NCBI GenBank assembly: GCA_964568355.1
Contig: CAZMRK010000030.1
Location: 1 to 51,638, forward strand
DNA length: 51,638 nucleotides
From: JAJPJX01 sp964568355
GTDB lineage: Bacteria > Acidobacteriota > Terriglobia > Bryobacterales > Bryobacteraceae
Reading direction: 5' to 3'
Below the pieces are notes generated by a model, which saw only the letters and a list, made by a program, of their open reading frames with translations, searched no databases and had not been told where the DNA came from. Positions 18,201 through 26,350 of the stretch are shown here, in pieces; within the stretch, counting starts at the first letter, position 1, and each line of letters opens with the position of its first letter. The position numbers were made by a program, and so were the translations under genes.

Positions 18201-18986
18201 GTGCAGACACTTGAAGGAAACAGTCGCGAAGACCTCCGTGTCCACAGGCGGCCACTGGACGGAAAGACTGCTCTGATCACCGGCGGATCTCGAGGGATCG
18301 GTGCTGGAATCGTGCGCCGCCTTGCCGGCGATGGAGCCGCAGTTGCCTTTACCTACTCAGCGTCGGAGGCGAAGGCGAGACAACTGGAGCAGGAAGTCGA
18401 AGCGCTAGGCGGACGAACTCTGGCGCTAAAGGCAGACAGTTCGTCCGATTCCACGTTGCGGGAAGCCGTGCGTAACGCCGCAGAGATGCTCGGCGGTCTC
18501 GACATTTTCGTGAGTAACGCCGGCATATTCAAAGTGGGACTTGTTGATGAATTCCCCCTCGAAGAGCTGGATCGGCTCATAGCAATGAATGTCCGCGCTG
18601 TATTCGTCGGCATTCAAGCAGCGGTGAAGGAGATGAGGGATGGAGGGCGGGTCATTACGATTGGCAGTAGCGCCGCCAATCGAATCGCGTTTCCGGGAAT
18701 CAGCGCCTACAGCATGACGAAGGCCGCCATTCAGGGTCTCGTGCGAGGACTGGCGGTCGACCTGGCGCCGCGCGCGATCACGGTCAACAACGTTCAGCCT
18801 GGCCCGATAGCTACGGAGATCAATCCAGTCAGCGGCCCTGAGGCAGATTCCCTGCAAAAGATGATTCTTCTGCGGCGCTACGGCACCGATGAAGAGGTTG
18901 CGTCGGTGGTAGCGTACTTATCCACTGCCGGCGCGGCCTTTGTAACCGGTGCGAGCATCACGGTGGACGGCGGCTACGGAATTTGA
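18201..18986 (+). CDS. Classical SDR-family oxidoreductase
   Basis: 261 residues from GTG 18201 with AAGGGG about 8 bases upstream. NAD(P)-binding motif TGGSRGIG (27-34), NAG at 106-108, catalytic Ser156/157, Tyr170 and Lys174 (YSMTK), and the C-terminal GASITVDGGYGI characteristic of FabG-like SDRs. It reduces or oxidises an unidentified carbonyl/alcohol substrate. It lies in the same direction as the hydrolase and NmrA-like genes; oxidoreductases are common partners of ECF41 sigma factors. Confidence 0.9.
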   Translation: MQTLEGNSREDLRVHRRPLDGKTALITGGSRGIGAGIVRRLAGDGAAVAFTYSASEAKARQLEQEVEALGGRTLALKADSSSDSTLREAVRNAAEMLGGLDIFVSNAGIFKVGLVDEFPLEELDRLIAMNVRAVFVGIQAAVKEMRDGGRVITIGSSAANRIAFPGISAYSMTKAAIQGLVRGLAVDLAPRAITVNNVQPGPIATEINPVSGPEADSLQKMILLRRYGTDEEVASVVAYLSTAGAAFVTGASITVDGGYGI

Positions 18987-19006
18987 AAGGGCCATGAAGG
19001 GCAATC

Positions 19007-19213
19007 ATGAAAGCACCAAAAAAGACCTACGCGGGCATGACTGTCCTTTCCGAGCGGCCGGCCGACGATGGATGGCCTGAGGACGCCGGCTCATGGCCAA
19101 CTGGCGGCACCTCGCATCCGGTCAGTTGGTCCGACGTTTGGGGTCAGGGAGTCAGATGGCCCTCTTTCTCGCAGTTCCTTAAGTCCTTATTGCAAAGGCG
19201 CGATCGGAGATAG
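19007..19213 (+). CDS. Small hypothetical ORF
   Basis: 68 residues beginning MKAPKKTYAGMTVLSERPADD; AAGGG about 9 bases upstream. No recognised domain, hydrophobic segment or homologue. It lies between two SDR-type genes on the same strand, so co-transcription is plausible, but the composition does not clearly argue for coding. Confidence 0.25.
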   Translation: MKAPKKTYAGMTVLSERPADDGWPEDAGSWPTGGTSHPVSWSDVWGQGVRWPSFSQFLKSLLQRRDRR

Positions 19214-19273
19214 ACGTCCTTTTAATGGCCACGCAGGAATAGCAGTACATTCGCCGGGCGTCGGTGAATGATT

Positions 19274-19309
19274 GGTCGGCACAAGATCTCTACAGTCCTT
19301 TGTGCCGAC
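19274..19309. promoter_or_regulatory. Inverted-repeat operator candidate upstream of NmrA-like gene
   Basis: Perfect arms GTCGGCACAA (19275-19284) and TTGTGCCGAC (19300-19309) separated by 15 bases. The left half with its preceding G recurs at 13850-13860 upstream of the sigma-factor gene. The repeat ends 53 bases before ATG 19363. Confidence 0.5.
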
Positions 19310-19362
19310 TACGTACGGTTACCAAATAAGAGCCAAATGGCAGCGAACTAAGGAGGTTCGTA

Positions 19363-20124
19363 ATGAGTATGAAGATTGTGGTGATTGGTGGAACCGGCCT
19401 TATCGGTTCAAACCTTATCGGAAAGCTGACGGCGGCCGGCCACGAGGCTATCGCGGCTGCTCCCAGCACAGGGGTCAACACTCTCACCGGCGAAGGGCTG
19501 GCGGAGGTTCTCAAAAATGCCGCGGTTGTCGTTGATGTCTCGAATTCGCCCTCGTTCGAGGAAAAGGCGGTGATGGAGTTTTTCCAGACCTCTACCCGCA
19601 ACCTGCTTTCCTATGAAGCCAAGGCGGGTGTGAGGCATCACGTCGCACTGTCGGTGGTAGGAACAGATCGTCTGCAAGAAAGCCCATACATTCGCGCCAA
19701 GATCGCGCAGGAGAAGCTCATCAGGGAATCGGCGATTCCGTACTCGATCGTTCACGCAACGCAGTTCTTCGAATTCGTGAAGAGCATCGCTGATACGGCG
19801 ACCGCCGGCAGCCAGGTTCGCCTGCCACCCGTGTTCATCCAGCCCATCGCCGCCGAAGACGTAGCCACGGCGGTCGCGAAGGTTGTGGTTGGCGCACCAC
19901 TGAACGGCATGGTGGAAGTGGCGGGGCCGGAGCGATTCCAGTTCGACGAGTTTATCCGGCGGGGTCTCCGCGCCCGCAATGATTCGCGCGAGGTCGTTGT
20001 CGATCCGAATGCCCTATATTTCGGCGCGAAGCTAGGGGAACTGACCCTGGTCGCCTCGGGCGATGCGAGCATCGGCAAGATCCGCTTCGAGGAGTGGCTC
20101 AGCCCGGCGATGGCCGCACGGTAG
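19363..20124 (+). CDS. NmrA-like / atypical SDR NAD(P)-binding protein
   Basis: 253 residues with AAGGAGG 6 bases upstream of the ATG. The N-terminal KIVVIGGTGLIGSNLIGKL is the GGTGxxG nucleotide-binding motif of extended/atypical SDRs. Later segments (VRHHVALSVVGTDRL, SPYIRAKIAQEKLIRES, YSIVHATQFFEF) match the NmrA/NAD(P)H-azoreductase-like group. The Y-x-x-x-K pair is partly visible as Y-I-R-A-K. Epimerase/dehydratase-like proteins of this kind are among the classical genomic neighbours of ECF41. It may be a sensor or a reductase; the substrate is unknown. Confidence 0.88.
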   Translation: MSMKIVVIGGTGLIGSNLIGKLTAAGHEAIAAAPSTGVNTLTGEGLAEVLKNAAVVVDVSNSPSFEEKAVMEFFQTSTRNLLSYEAKAGVRHHVALSVVGTDRLQESPYIRAKIAQEKLIRESAIPYSIVHATQFFEFVKSIADTATAGSQVRLPPVFIQPIAAEDVATAVAKVVVGAPLNGMVEVAGPERFQFDEFIRRGLRARNDSREVVVDPNALYFGAKLGELTLVASGDASIGKIRFEEWLSPAMAAR

Positions 20125-20132
20125 TCAAGACA

Positions 20133-20162
20133 ATGGCCCTGCTTCTCCACAAGCAGGGCCAT
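20133..20162 (+). terminator. Strong hairpin after NmrA-like gene
   Basis: Perfect 12-bp stem ATGGCCCTGCTT (20133-20144) / AAGCAGGGCCAT (20151-20162) with loop CTCCAC, starting 8 bases after the stop codon. There is no downstream T-run, so it may be an mRNA-stabilising or Rho-assisted structure, or an attenuator before the Rieske gene, rather than a typical intrinsic terminator. Confidence 0.5.
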
Positions 20163-20231
20163 GCGACCCGCAGCGAAAGCCAAGACGAGGGGCACACTCT
20201 AGGCACCGCTATCAAAATGGAAGGGCATATT

Positions 20232-20582
20232 ATGCAGACGAATTCGCAACGAACAGACGTAGCAATGTCTCCCATCAAATCCGAGGTTCTGAAAGAGAAC
20301 CAATTTCATGTAAACGCAGTGCCTCCGGGTTCGGCGGTACTGATCGGAGACGTGATGGTGTTCCATGCCGCGGACGGTTTCTGTGCCACGCAGGCCAACT
20401 GTCCGCACAGGCAACGTCCGTTGAGCGAAGGCAAGTTCGACGGAGCAACCGTGACGTGTCCATGGCATGGCTCCCAGTTCAATGTGTGCACTGGCGCCGT
20501 ATTGCGTGGTCCTGCGGTGGATCCGCTCAAGACGTATCGCGTGACGGTGGAAGGCGAAATCGGGCAAGTTGTACGGGCGTGA
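20232..20582 (+). CDS. Rieske [2Fe-2S] ferredoxin-like protein
   Basis: 116 residues from ATG 20232, chosen because AAGGG sits 8 bases upstream and the length then fits single-domain Rieske ferredoxins; upstream in-frame codons read through the hairpin. Cluster ligands are CPH (in ATQANCPHRQRPL) and CPWH (in TVTCPWHGSQF), then NVCTGAVLRGPAVDPLKTYRV, typical of the NirD/BphF-like fold. It would pass electrons to an oxygenase or reductase that is not encoded next to it. It converges with the permease gene 19 bases away. Confidence 0.9.
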   Translation: MQTNSQRTDVAMSPIKSEVLKENQFHVNAVPPGSAVLIGDVMVFHAADGFCATQANCPHRQRPLSEGKFDGATVTCPWHGSQFNVCTGAVLRGPAVDPLKTYRVTVEGEIGQVVRA

Positions 20583-20601
20583 CTCCGGAGACGACGCGAT
20601 T

Positions 20602-21960
20602 CTACTCGACGGGGCTGATCTCCGGCGCCGCTCCGAGTTTACGCCGGAAACCACCCGTGAGCCGGACGGCGTGGATCACTCCCGCAGCGCACCAAATGGT
20701 GCCAATCACCTTGGCAGTGTTGGAGAGGTGTCCGAATACATAAAGGCAGGCAAGGAAGCCGGCCGCTGGAAGCACAAGGTTCCAAAGAAACGCCGCCCTG
20801 CGGCGCTGGCTCTGTTTCAGGAAGAAATGAATGATGACGCTCAGGTTCACACTCATGAATCCGAGCAGTGCCCCGAAGTTGATGGCTTCGGCGGCCAACT
20901 GAAAAGAGAGCAAAAAACCTCCGCAAAGGGTAAGTACGCCAATGGTGAGGATGCCGTAGGTGGGGGTGGAGTACTTGGGATGAACGTAGGCGAAGATGGC
21001 CGCGGGCAGCAATCGATCGCGGCCCATTCCGAAGAGGAGTCGCGACGCACTGGCTTGGCCGGTGACGGCACTGGCCACTCCGGCAACCAGCAGGACGAAC
21101 GAAACCGCCACGAACAACGCATGACCTCCGACCAGGCGGGAGACATCCAGGAAGGCAGTCTCGACGCTGGGATAAGTAGTGAAGTCCGGCCAGACGAGCT
21201 GTCCCAGGTATGCTTGCAGGACAAAAAGTCCGCAGGAGATCAGACAAACCAGGACAGTCGCCCGGGCGATGTCCTTCCGCGGGTTGCATGCGTCCTCGGC
21301 CAGGGTACTGATGCCGTCAAAACCCAGATAGCTGAATGCCGCGATTGAAGTAGCCGCCATCACCGCGGCGAACGAGAACTCCGGCTCGTTGTAGAACGGC
21401 TTGACCGTGAGGAGGACGCCTGTTCCGACACCAGAGCGAACGGCGCGGATCGCCGCGAAAACGAACCAGATCACCGATCCCGCCATGACGGCCGTCATGG
21501 CGAAATTGGCGCGGTTGGTGACCTTCAAGCCGAAGAGATTGACGGTCGTGATGGCGGACGCGAAAAAGAGCACCCAGATCCAGTACGGCACCTCCGGCAC
21601 GAAGCGCATCGCGGTCAGCGACATGTAGATCACGCTCATCAGCGGCATGAGCACGTAGTCGAGCAGCATCGTCCAGCCCACCAAGAATCCGGCGATGGGG
21701 TGCATGGTTTTCCGAACGTAGGTGTAGGCGGAGCCGGCCGCGGGAAACGCGCTCGCCATCCGGCCATAGCTGATGGCCGTGAGCGCCATGGCGGCCATAG
21801 CCAGCACGTATGCCAGGGCCATGTGCCCCCTGGACACCGTGCTCACGATGCCGAACATGGGAAATGGCGCGGTAGGACCTACAAAGGTGATGCCGAACAG
21901 GACCAGCCCGGGAAGCGTCAGGACCTTTCTGAGTTGGACCGGTTCGCGCTGCGGGCTCAC
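20602..21960 (-). CDS. APC-superfamily amino-acid permease
   Basis: 452 residues from GTG 21960. The start overlaps the stop of the upstream M20 peptidase gene by four bases (GTGA), and GGAGGA lies just upstream within that gene's last codons; longer in-frame extensions are therefore rejected. About twelve hydrophobic segments; the first contains LPGLVLFGITFVGPTAPFPMFG, and others carry FPAAGSAYTYVRKTMHP and SYLGFDGISTLAEDACNP, all standard for amino acid-polyamine-organocation transporters. As last gene of the ROK operon it probably imports the amino acid or peptide-derived product released by the M20 enzyme. Confidence 0.92.
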   Translation of the reverse strand: MSPQREPVQLRKVLTLPGLVLFGITFVGPTAPFPMFGIVSTVSRGHMALAYVLAMAAMALTAISYGRMASAFPAAGSAYTYVRKTMHPIAGFLVGWTMLLDYVLMPLMSVIYMSLTAMRFVPEVPYWIWVLFFASAITTVNLFGLKVTNRANFAMTAVMAGSVIWFVFAAIRAVRSGVGTGVLLTVKPFYNEPEFSFAAVMAATSIAAFSYLGFDGISTLAEDACNPRKDIARATVLVCLISCGLFVLQAYLGQLVWPDFTTYPSVETAFLDVSRLVGGHALFVAVSFVLLVAGVASAVTGQASASRLLFGMGRDRLLPAAIFAYVHPKYSTPTYGILTIGVLTLCGGFLLSFQLAAEAINFGALLGFMSVNLSVIIHFFLKQSQRRRAAFLWNLVLPAAGFLACLYVFGHLSNTAKVIGTIWCAAGVIHAVRLTGGFRRKLGAAPEISPVE

Positions 21961-23288
21961 ACTCCTCCTGCTTCGATTCCGCACCAGCGGACCACGAAAT
22001 GAGCCAGTACCTGGGTAGCGCGCCAGAGAGACTCGATTTCGACAAATTCGTTCGCTTGATGCGCGTTCGCTCCGGACGGACCCCACATGAGCGCGGGAGT
22101 ATCGAAGCAGCGCTGGAAGATGTACATATCGCTCGGCGCGTCCATCCCCTGCACGCTGGCGCCTACGTCCAGCGAAGCTGCCGTTTCGGCAAATGTGGTG
22201 ACCAGAGGAGATTGTGGCGGTATCGAGCACCCGGGGAGCCAGCGCATGGGCAACTCGACCGTGGGTTTTTGCCGGAACAGGTCCGGCCGGGCATCCAGAG
22301 TCTCCTGCCACCAGGTGAAGAATTCCCCCTCGACCTCTTCACGAGTTTCATCCGGCATGGATTGCCAATAGATCTCGACGCGGCAGCGCTCCGGAATGGC
22401 GATGGGCTGCTGCCAGCCCCACTTGCCCGTCGCGACGTTAGTCACCCACACGGCGAATGGCTCCTTGGAGTTGGCATAGTAGGCGTCCACGGCCACGCGC
22501 TGCTCCCGCCTCCTGGCGAATTCGGGTAATCGTCCCAGTACGTAGGTGAGCTGGTCGATGGCCCGGGCCGGAGGCTTTTCCGAAGGAAGGATACCACCTT
22601 CGCCCGAGAGCAGGATGTGGATGGTTCGTCCGCCGCGCTGAGCCGGGCAGATGTTCAGCGACGTGGGCTCCCCGACGACTGCGGCATCGGCCTGGTAGCC
22701 CCGCAACCTGGCGGCGAGAGTGCCGTTCACGCCGCCGAACTCCTCGTCTACTACCGTCTCGAAGATCAGGTTGCCTTTGAGCTTCCAGCCCAGGCCAGCG
22801 ATCAGCCGCAGCACGGTGAGATTCATCGCGACACCGGCCTTCATGTCCCACGCACCACGGCCGAAGAGCCGGCCTTCGCGAATCGCGCCGCCGAATGGCG
22901 GGTAGTCCCAAGGGACCGGCGTATCGGCAGGAACCGTATCGATGTGGCCGGAGAGGATCAGCGACCGGCCGCCGCCGCTGCCCTGGAGCACGGCGTTCAC
23001 ATTCGGGCGGCCGGAGTATTCGCGGCCCGGCCAGTACTCCGGATGGGATGACAGCTTGCTGACCTCCGCGAGGTCGTACAGGTCAGGCTGCAGTCCGCAG
23101 CGGCGAATGCACTCCGCCACGTACACCTGGCAGGGGCGCTCGTTGCCTCCCGGAGGCAGGTTCTCCGAGGGGATGCACACCAGGTCCTGCAGCGTCCGTA
23201 CCAGTTCCGGCCGCAGGTCGGCGCATGCCCGATCCAGGGCCTCCGCAACGTGCGCGGACATCACGCCGGGATTCGAAATACGTGCCAT
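21957..23288 (-). CDS. M20-family metallopeptidase / deacylase (ArgE/DapE-like)
   Basis: 443 residues, ATG 23288 with GGAGAA upstream. Metal and catalytic motifs: SGHIDTVP (first His/Asp), GAWDMKAGVAMN (bridging Asp), VVDEEFGGVNG (general-base Glu followed by ligand Glu), GEPTSL, and the C-terminal GANAHQANEFVEI His. It hydrolyses an N-acyl amino acid or small peptide; by context the substrate may derive from the polymer handled by the GH42-like enzyme and the esterase. It lies 23 bases after the glycosidase gene and is translationally coupled to the permease. Confidence 0.92.
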   Translation of the reverse strand: MARISNPGVMSAHVAEALDRACADLRPELVRTLQDLVCIPSENLPPGGNERPCQVYVAECIRRCGLQPDLYDLAEVSKLSSHPEYWPGREYSGRPNVNAVLQGSGGGRSLILSGHIDTVPADTPVPWDYPPFGGAIREGRLFGRGAWDMKAGVAMNLTVLRLIAGLGWKLKGNLIFETVVDEEFGGVNGTLAARLRGYQADAAVVGEPTSLNICPAQRGGRTIHILLSGEGGILPSEKPPARAIDQLTYVLGRLPEFARRREQRVAVDAYYANSKEPFAVWVTNVATGKWGWQQPIAIPERCRVEIYWQSMPDETREEVEGEFFTWWQETLDARPDLFRQKPTVELPMRWLPGCSIPPQSPLVTTFAETAASLDVGASVQGMDAPSDMYIFQRCFDTPALMWGPSGANAHQANEFVEIESLWRATQVLAHFVVRWCGIEAGGV

Positions 23289-23311
23289 GCTCGGTTCTCC
23301 ATCGGATCAGA

Positions 23312-26300
23312 CTAGAACATCTCGCAGATTTTGGTTTCACCCGCAGCCACCGAGATCGTGTCACCGGCCGTGGTTGTCTCGCTTCTTAGCTCCCGAAGCC
23401 TGCTAAAGAACCCGGCGGCGGCCCTGACTCGCAAGGTCGCCGGTTGCGAACCGAGATTGACCACGTACATCAGCTTTCGATGCGCGGTTTCGACAAAGCG
23501 GAACTCTACGTTTTCGGGGATGCCGGAGTCCTGTGTGGTCAGGCGCACCGGCCTCGCCACACCTGCCTGATCGAACAGGGCATTCAGGAGCCTGGCATAT
23601 GCCCTCTGGTCAAGCGACGCGCCGGAGTAGTAAATTGCTCCTTTGCCGCGGTCCATGCTGACGATGGCAACACCGCCGTCCGGGCTTGCGAAGAGGCGTT
23701 CGGCTTTGCCGGTAGTTTGAATCCTCTGGCGGACCCCGCGAGTCCGAAGCGGCCCGACGGCGCCGGCCATTGCTATACCGGGGGCGGGGGCGAGCGTCAG
23801 TGGAGCGTCATCCGCGAACACCACGTGACGGGAAAAACTCTGGTCGTAGCCTTGCACCAGGGTTTGCCCACCGGTCGCCTTCGGCATCTGCGTTTCCTGG
23901 ACGCGAATGCCCAACTCACTCAAGTACGGTGCGGGTCGGTTGTATTCGTCTCCCAACAGCGAGTCCGGGGTGATCAGGACGTGTCCGCCGCGCGCGGCGT
24001 AGTCCCAGATCTTCTCGACCACATCCGCAGGCAGATTGCGTACGCCCGGAACCAGGAGAAGCTTGTAACGATCGAGCCATCCCTTTCGGATCTTCCGCTC
24101 CGTGACGAAGGTGACTCGGGTATCGAGGAACTGGCTCGCCCGATAGGTCTTTTGCAGTTCCGCGAGATACGGAGTCGTGTTCCACGCGAGCATTTCGGGA
24201 GGCAACTGCAGGGTGGCTGTCTGAGAATACAGGATCGCGACTTCAGCCGGCATATCGACGAATGCCGCGATCTCGTTGTTCAGACGCCGTGCGTCGAGCG
24301 CGGCCCGCAACAGTTCGTCGACGTCCGGGAGTGGGTACATCCAGCCATGGGCCAGAGATGATTCGTTGTTGCTGTGGAATTCGTTCGCAGGCTGCGCCGG
24401 CCAGTGCCAAAGCTGCAGGACCGACTTCCCGTGCAGGACGTGCGGCAGCAGAAATTTGACGGCTCCGAGACTCATCTCGGGATCGGCCAGGGGCTTCTTC
24501 TTTTCAGAGAGCGCCATCTGCAGATCCATGCCCATGGTGGATCCGCCGCCTTCGTGGATGATGAGATCGTCCACCTCGTTCACGATCCGCTCTTCGTCAA
24601 TGCCCGACGTTCCGGTGTGTCCGGAGAGCATGCTGGAACTGCCTCCGGCCGCCAGGGGCATAGTCGGATCGATCTTGCGAATCACGCTCTTCACCCATAA
24701 CAGGTGGTCCGTGAATCTGTCCTGGTTGAAGCGCGCCCAGTCGTACCACAGCGCGCGATTCGTGCCGGGCAGCGGTCTGGCATTCTGAACCGGGGGAGCC
24801 GTCACGTCACCGAACTGCTTGTACGTCGTGCCCCATTTGTCGTTGGCCTGCTCGATGGTGCCGTGCTTAGCCTGGAGCCATTTCCGGAACATCTGCTGGC
24901 TCCGGTCGCAGTAGCAGATGTACATGAGTTCGTACGCCATGATGTTGTAGAGCAGCTCCGGACTGGCGTGGAACTTCGGGATGTTCAGACGGATGTACTC
25001 TTCGATGGCTTTCCGGATAGCGGGACTCTCCAGGCAGATCACCGTGTTTTCCATCTTGCTGACGCCCATGGAGTCGAGGTCGCGGACCAGATGTCCGCAC
25101 CATCCGTCCCAGCCGACGCGATGGCTGTCCGGGTCTTTCTGAAAGACGGAATAGACCGGTGAACTGTCGATGGTCCATCGCGAGCCGCCGCCGACCGAAT
25201 AGCTTTCGATGTGCTGCATCGGTGTGGCGAAAAAGCGCTGGAGCAAGCGGCTGGGCGAGTGCAGCGAGAGGATCATCATCGGCTGGCCGCGATCATCGAT
25301 GAAGAAGGAATCGCGGATCGGGCGGCCTTTGAGCGGGCCGAACGGCCGGATGATGGGTTCACCTACCTGGGTGTCGTCGACCTCCGGCAGCCGCTTGATT
25401 CCCTGGATAGTGTCTTCCAGTCCACGCCGGGCCCCCCGACAGAGGTGGGCGACGTAGGAAAACATAGCCCGCTTGGAATCGTCGTTGTTGAACCACGCCA
25501 GCCGTGGGCGGATATGCAGTCCCAGATCCGCCGTGACCAGGTGGCGTTCCGCGTAGATGGTTTCGATTCCCTGTGTCTGGGCCACCTGGATCGTCCTGGC
25601 CAACAGCGCCTGTTCTGCCTGAGCGTCCTTCCGGAGGGCAGTCACGTCGGCCGCTTCCGGAACTTCCTCGGGCCGAGCGACCTGGCGAACCGTGAAAAAG
25701 CGGTCGCGGATCAGCGTGACGGTATCCTGGGGCTGGAGCCTGGATGCGGTTTCGCGGGGCTCCTCTCCCGCGACCAGCCGGAAATTGTCGAGATAGAGCG
25801 CGAGAGGAGAGCCAATGCGCTCGGCCAGCAGGGAGAGCCCGCGGATCCGTTCCTTGTCGAGGTTGCGATCCCGCGATGCGGTCGGCAAGGCTTCCAGCGA
25901 CAAGTCCACGTGGTTCCAGCCGTGCTGCAGAAGGATCTTGTTTCTGGCCTCGTAGTATCGGCGCGCGGCCTTCGGTCCAGACTGCATATGCGGGTCGTCG
26001 GAGATTCGCAGCGTCAGCGTCGCGATGCCGTTTCGTTCGGAGTAGACGTCGAACAGGAGCCGATCGTAGCCGCGCCAGTCGCTTGGGATGGCCGTGGAAC
26101 GAATCTCCGCTTTCCGGCTACCGAATTGTACGAACGCGGCGCTCACGCCGTGGGAAGCGTGCCGGCGCGACAACTCGATTCCGTTCCAGCTTGCGGTGGA
26201 TTGCGGATTCTCGAAATCCTCCAGCACGAGTACTCGCCCCGGGCTGGACTGGCCGGGCAGGGAAGCCACAGCGAAGCAGAGAGGAGCCCATCGGAAGATC

Positions 26301-26332
26301 GCCAGGACCGCGGCAGAGATCGTTCGAGCCAT
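23312..26332 (-). CDS. GH42-like beta-galactosidase family protein, secreted
   Basis: 1,006 residues with a signal peptide. An N-terminal carbohydrate-binding-like beta-sandwich (LEDFENPQSTASWNG to DNFRLVAG, about 30-190) precedes a TIM barrel of the GH42 type. Candidate catalytic residues are Glu468 in NIMAYELMY (acid/base) and Glu594 in LIIHEGGGSTMG (nucleophile). A trimerisation/Rossmann-like domain follows from about 700 (AEVAILYSQTATLQLPPEM, LLLVPGVRNLPADVVEKIWDYAARGGHVLITPDS). The C-terminal beta domain ends KICEMF. Longer than typical GH42 (about 650-700) because of the N-terminal module. Second of three hydrolase genes in the ROK operon, 18 bases after the esterase. Confidence 0.82.
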   Translation of the reverse strand: MARTISAAVLAIFRWAPLCFAVASLPGQSSPGRVLVLEDFENPQSTASWNGIELSRRHASHGVSAAFVQFGSRKAEIRSTAIPSDWRGYDRLLFDVYSERNGIATLTLRISDDPHMQSGPKAARRYYEARNKILLQHGWNHVDLSLEALPTASRDRNLDKERIRGLSLLAERIGSPLALYLDNFRLVAGEEPRETASRLQPQDTVTLIRDRFFTVRQVARPEEVPEAADVTALRKDAQAEQALLARTIQVAQTQGIETIYAERHLVTADLGLHIRPRLAWFNNDDSKRAMFSYVAHLCRGARRGLEDTIQGIKRLPEVDDTQVGEPIIRPFGPLKGRPIRDSFFIDDRGQPMMILSLHSPSRLLQRFFATPMQHIESYSVGGGSRWTIDSSPVYSVFQKDPDSHRVGWDGWCGHLVRDLDSMGVSKMENTVICLESPAIRKAIEEYIRLNIPKFHASPELLYNIMAYELMYICYCDRSQQMFRKWLQAKHGTIEQANDKWGTTYKQFGDVTAPPVQNARPLPGTNRALWYDWARFNQDRFTDHLLWVKSVIRKIDPTMPLAAGGSSSMLSGHTGTSGIDEERIVNEVDDLIIHEGGGSTMGMDLQMALSEKKKPLADPEMSLGAVKFLLPHVLHGKSVLQLWHWPAQPANEFHSNNESSLAHGWMYPLPDVDELLRAALDARRLNNEIAAFVDMPAEVAILYSQTATLQLPPEMLAWNTTPYLAELQKTYRASQFLDTRVTFVTERKIRKGWLDRYKLLLVPGVRNLPADVVEKIWDYAARGGHVLITPDSLLGDEYNRPAPYLSELGIRVQETQMPKATGGQTLVQGYDQSFSRHVVFADDAPLTLAPAPGIAMAGAVGPLRTRGVRQRIQTTGKAERLFASPDGGVAIVSMDRGKGAIYYSGASLDQRAYARLLNALFDQAGVARPVRLTTQDSGIPENVEFRFVETAHRKLMYVVNLGSQPATLRVRAAAGFFSRLRELRSETTTAGDTISVAAGETKICEMF

Positions 26333-26350
26333 TGCGCTTCCCCTTGCCCC

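Noticed and set aside
18987..19362. Sigma-54 promoter before the NmrA-like gene
   Set aside because: Several GG dinucleotides with TGGC context were checked (near 19095, 19215 and 19335) but none has GC at the ten-base spacing.
20602..22311. 569-residue permease starting upstream of 21960
   Set aside because: The extra N-terminal residues overlap the M20 peptidase in another frame and are Arg-rich shadow sequence; the GTG at 21960 has a GGAGGA site and a 4-base overlap.
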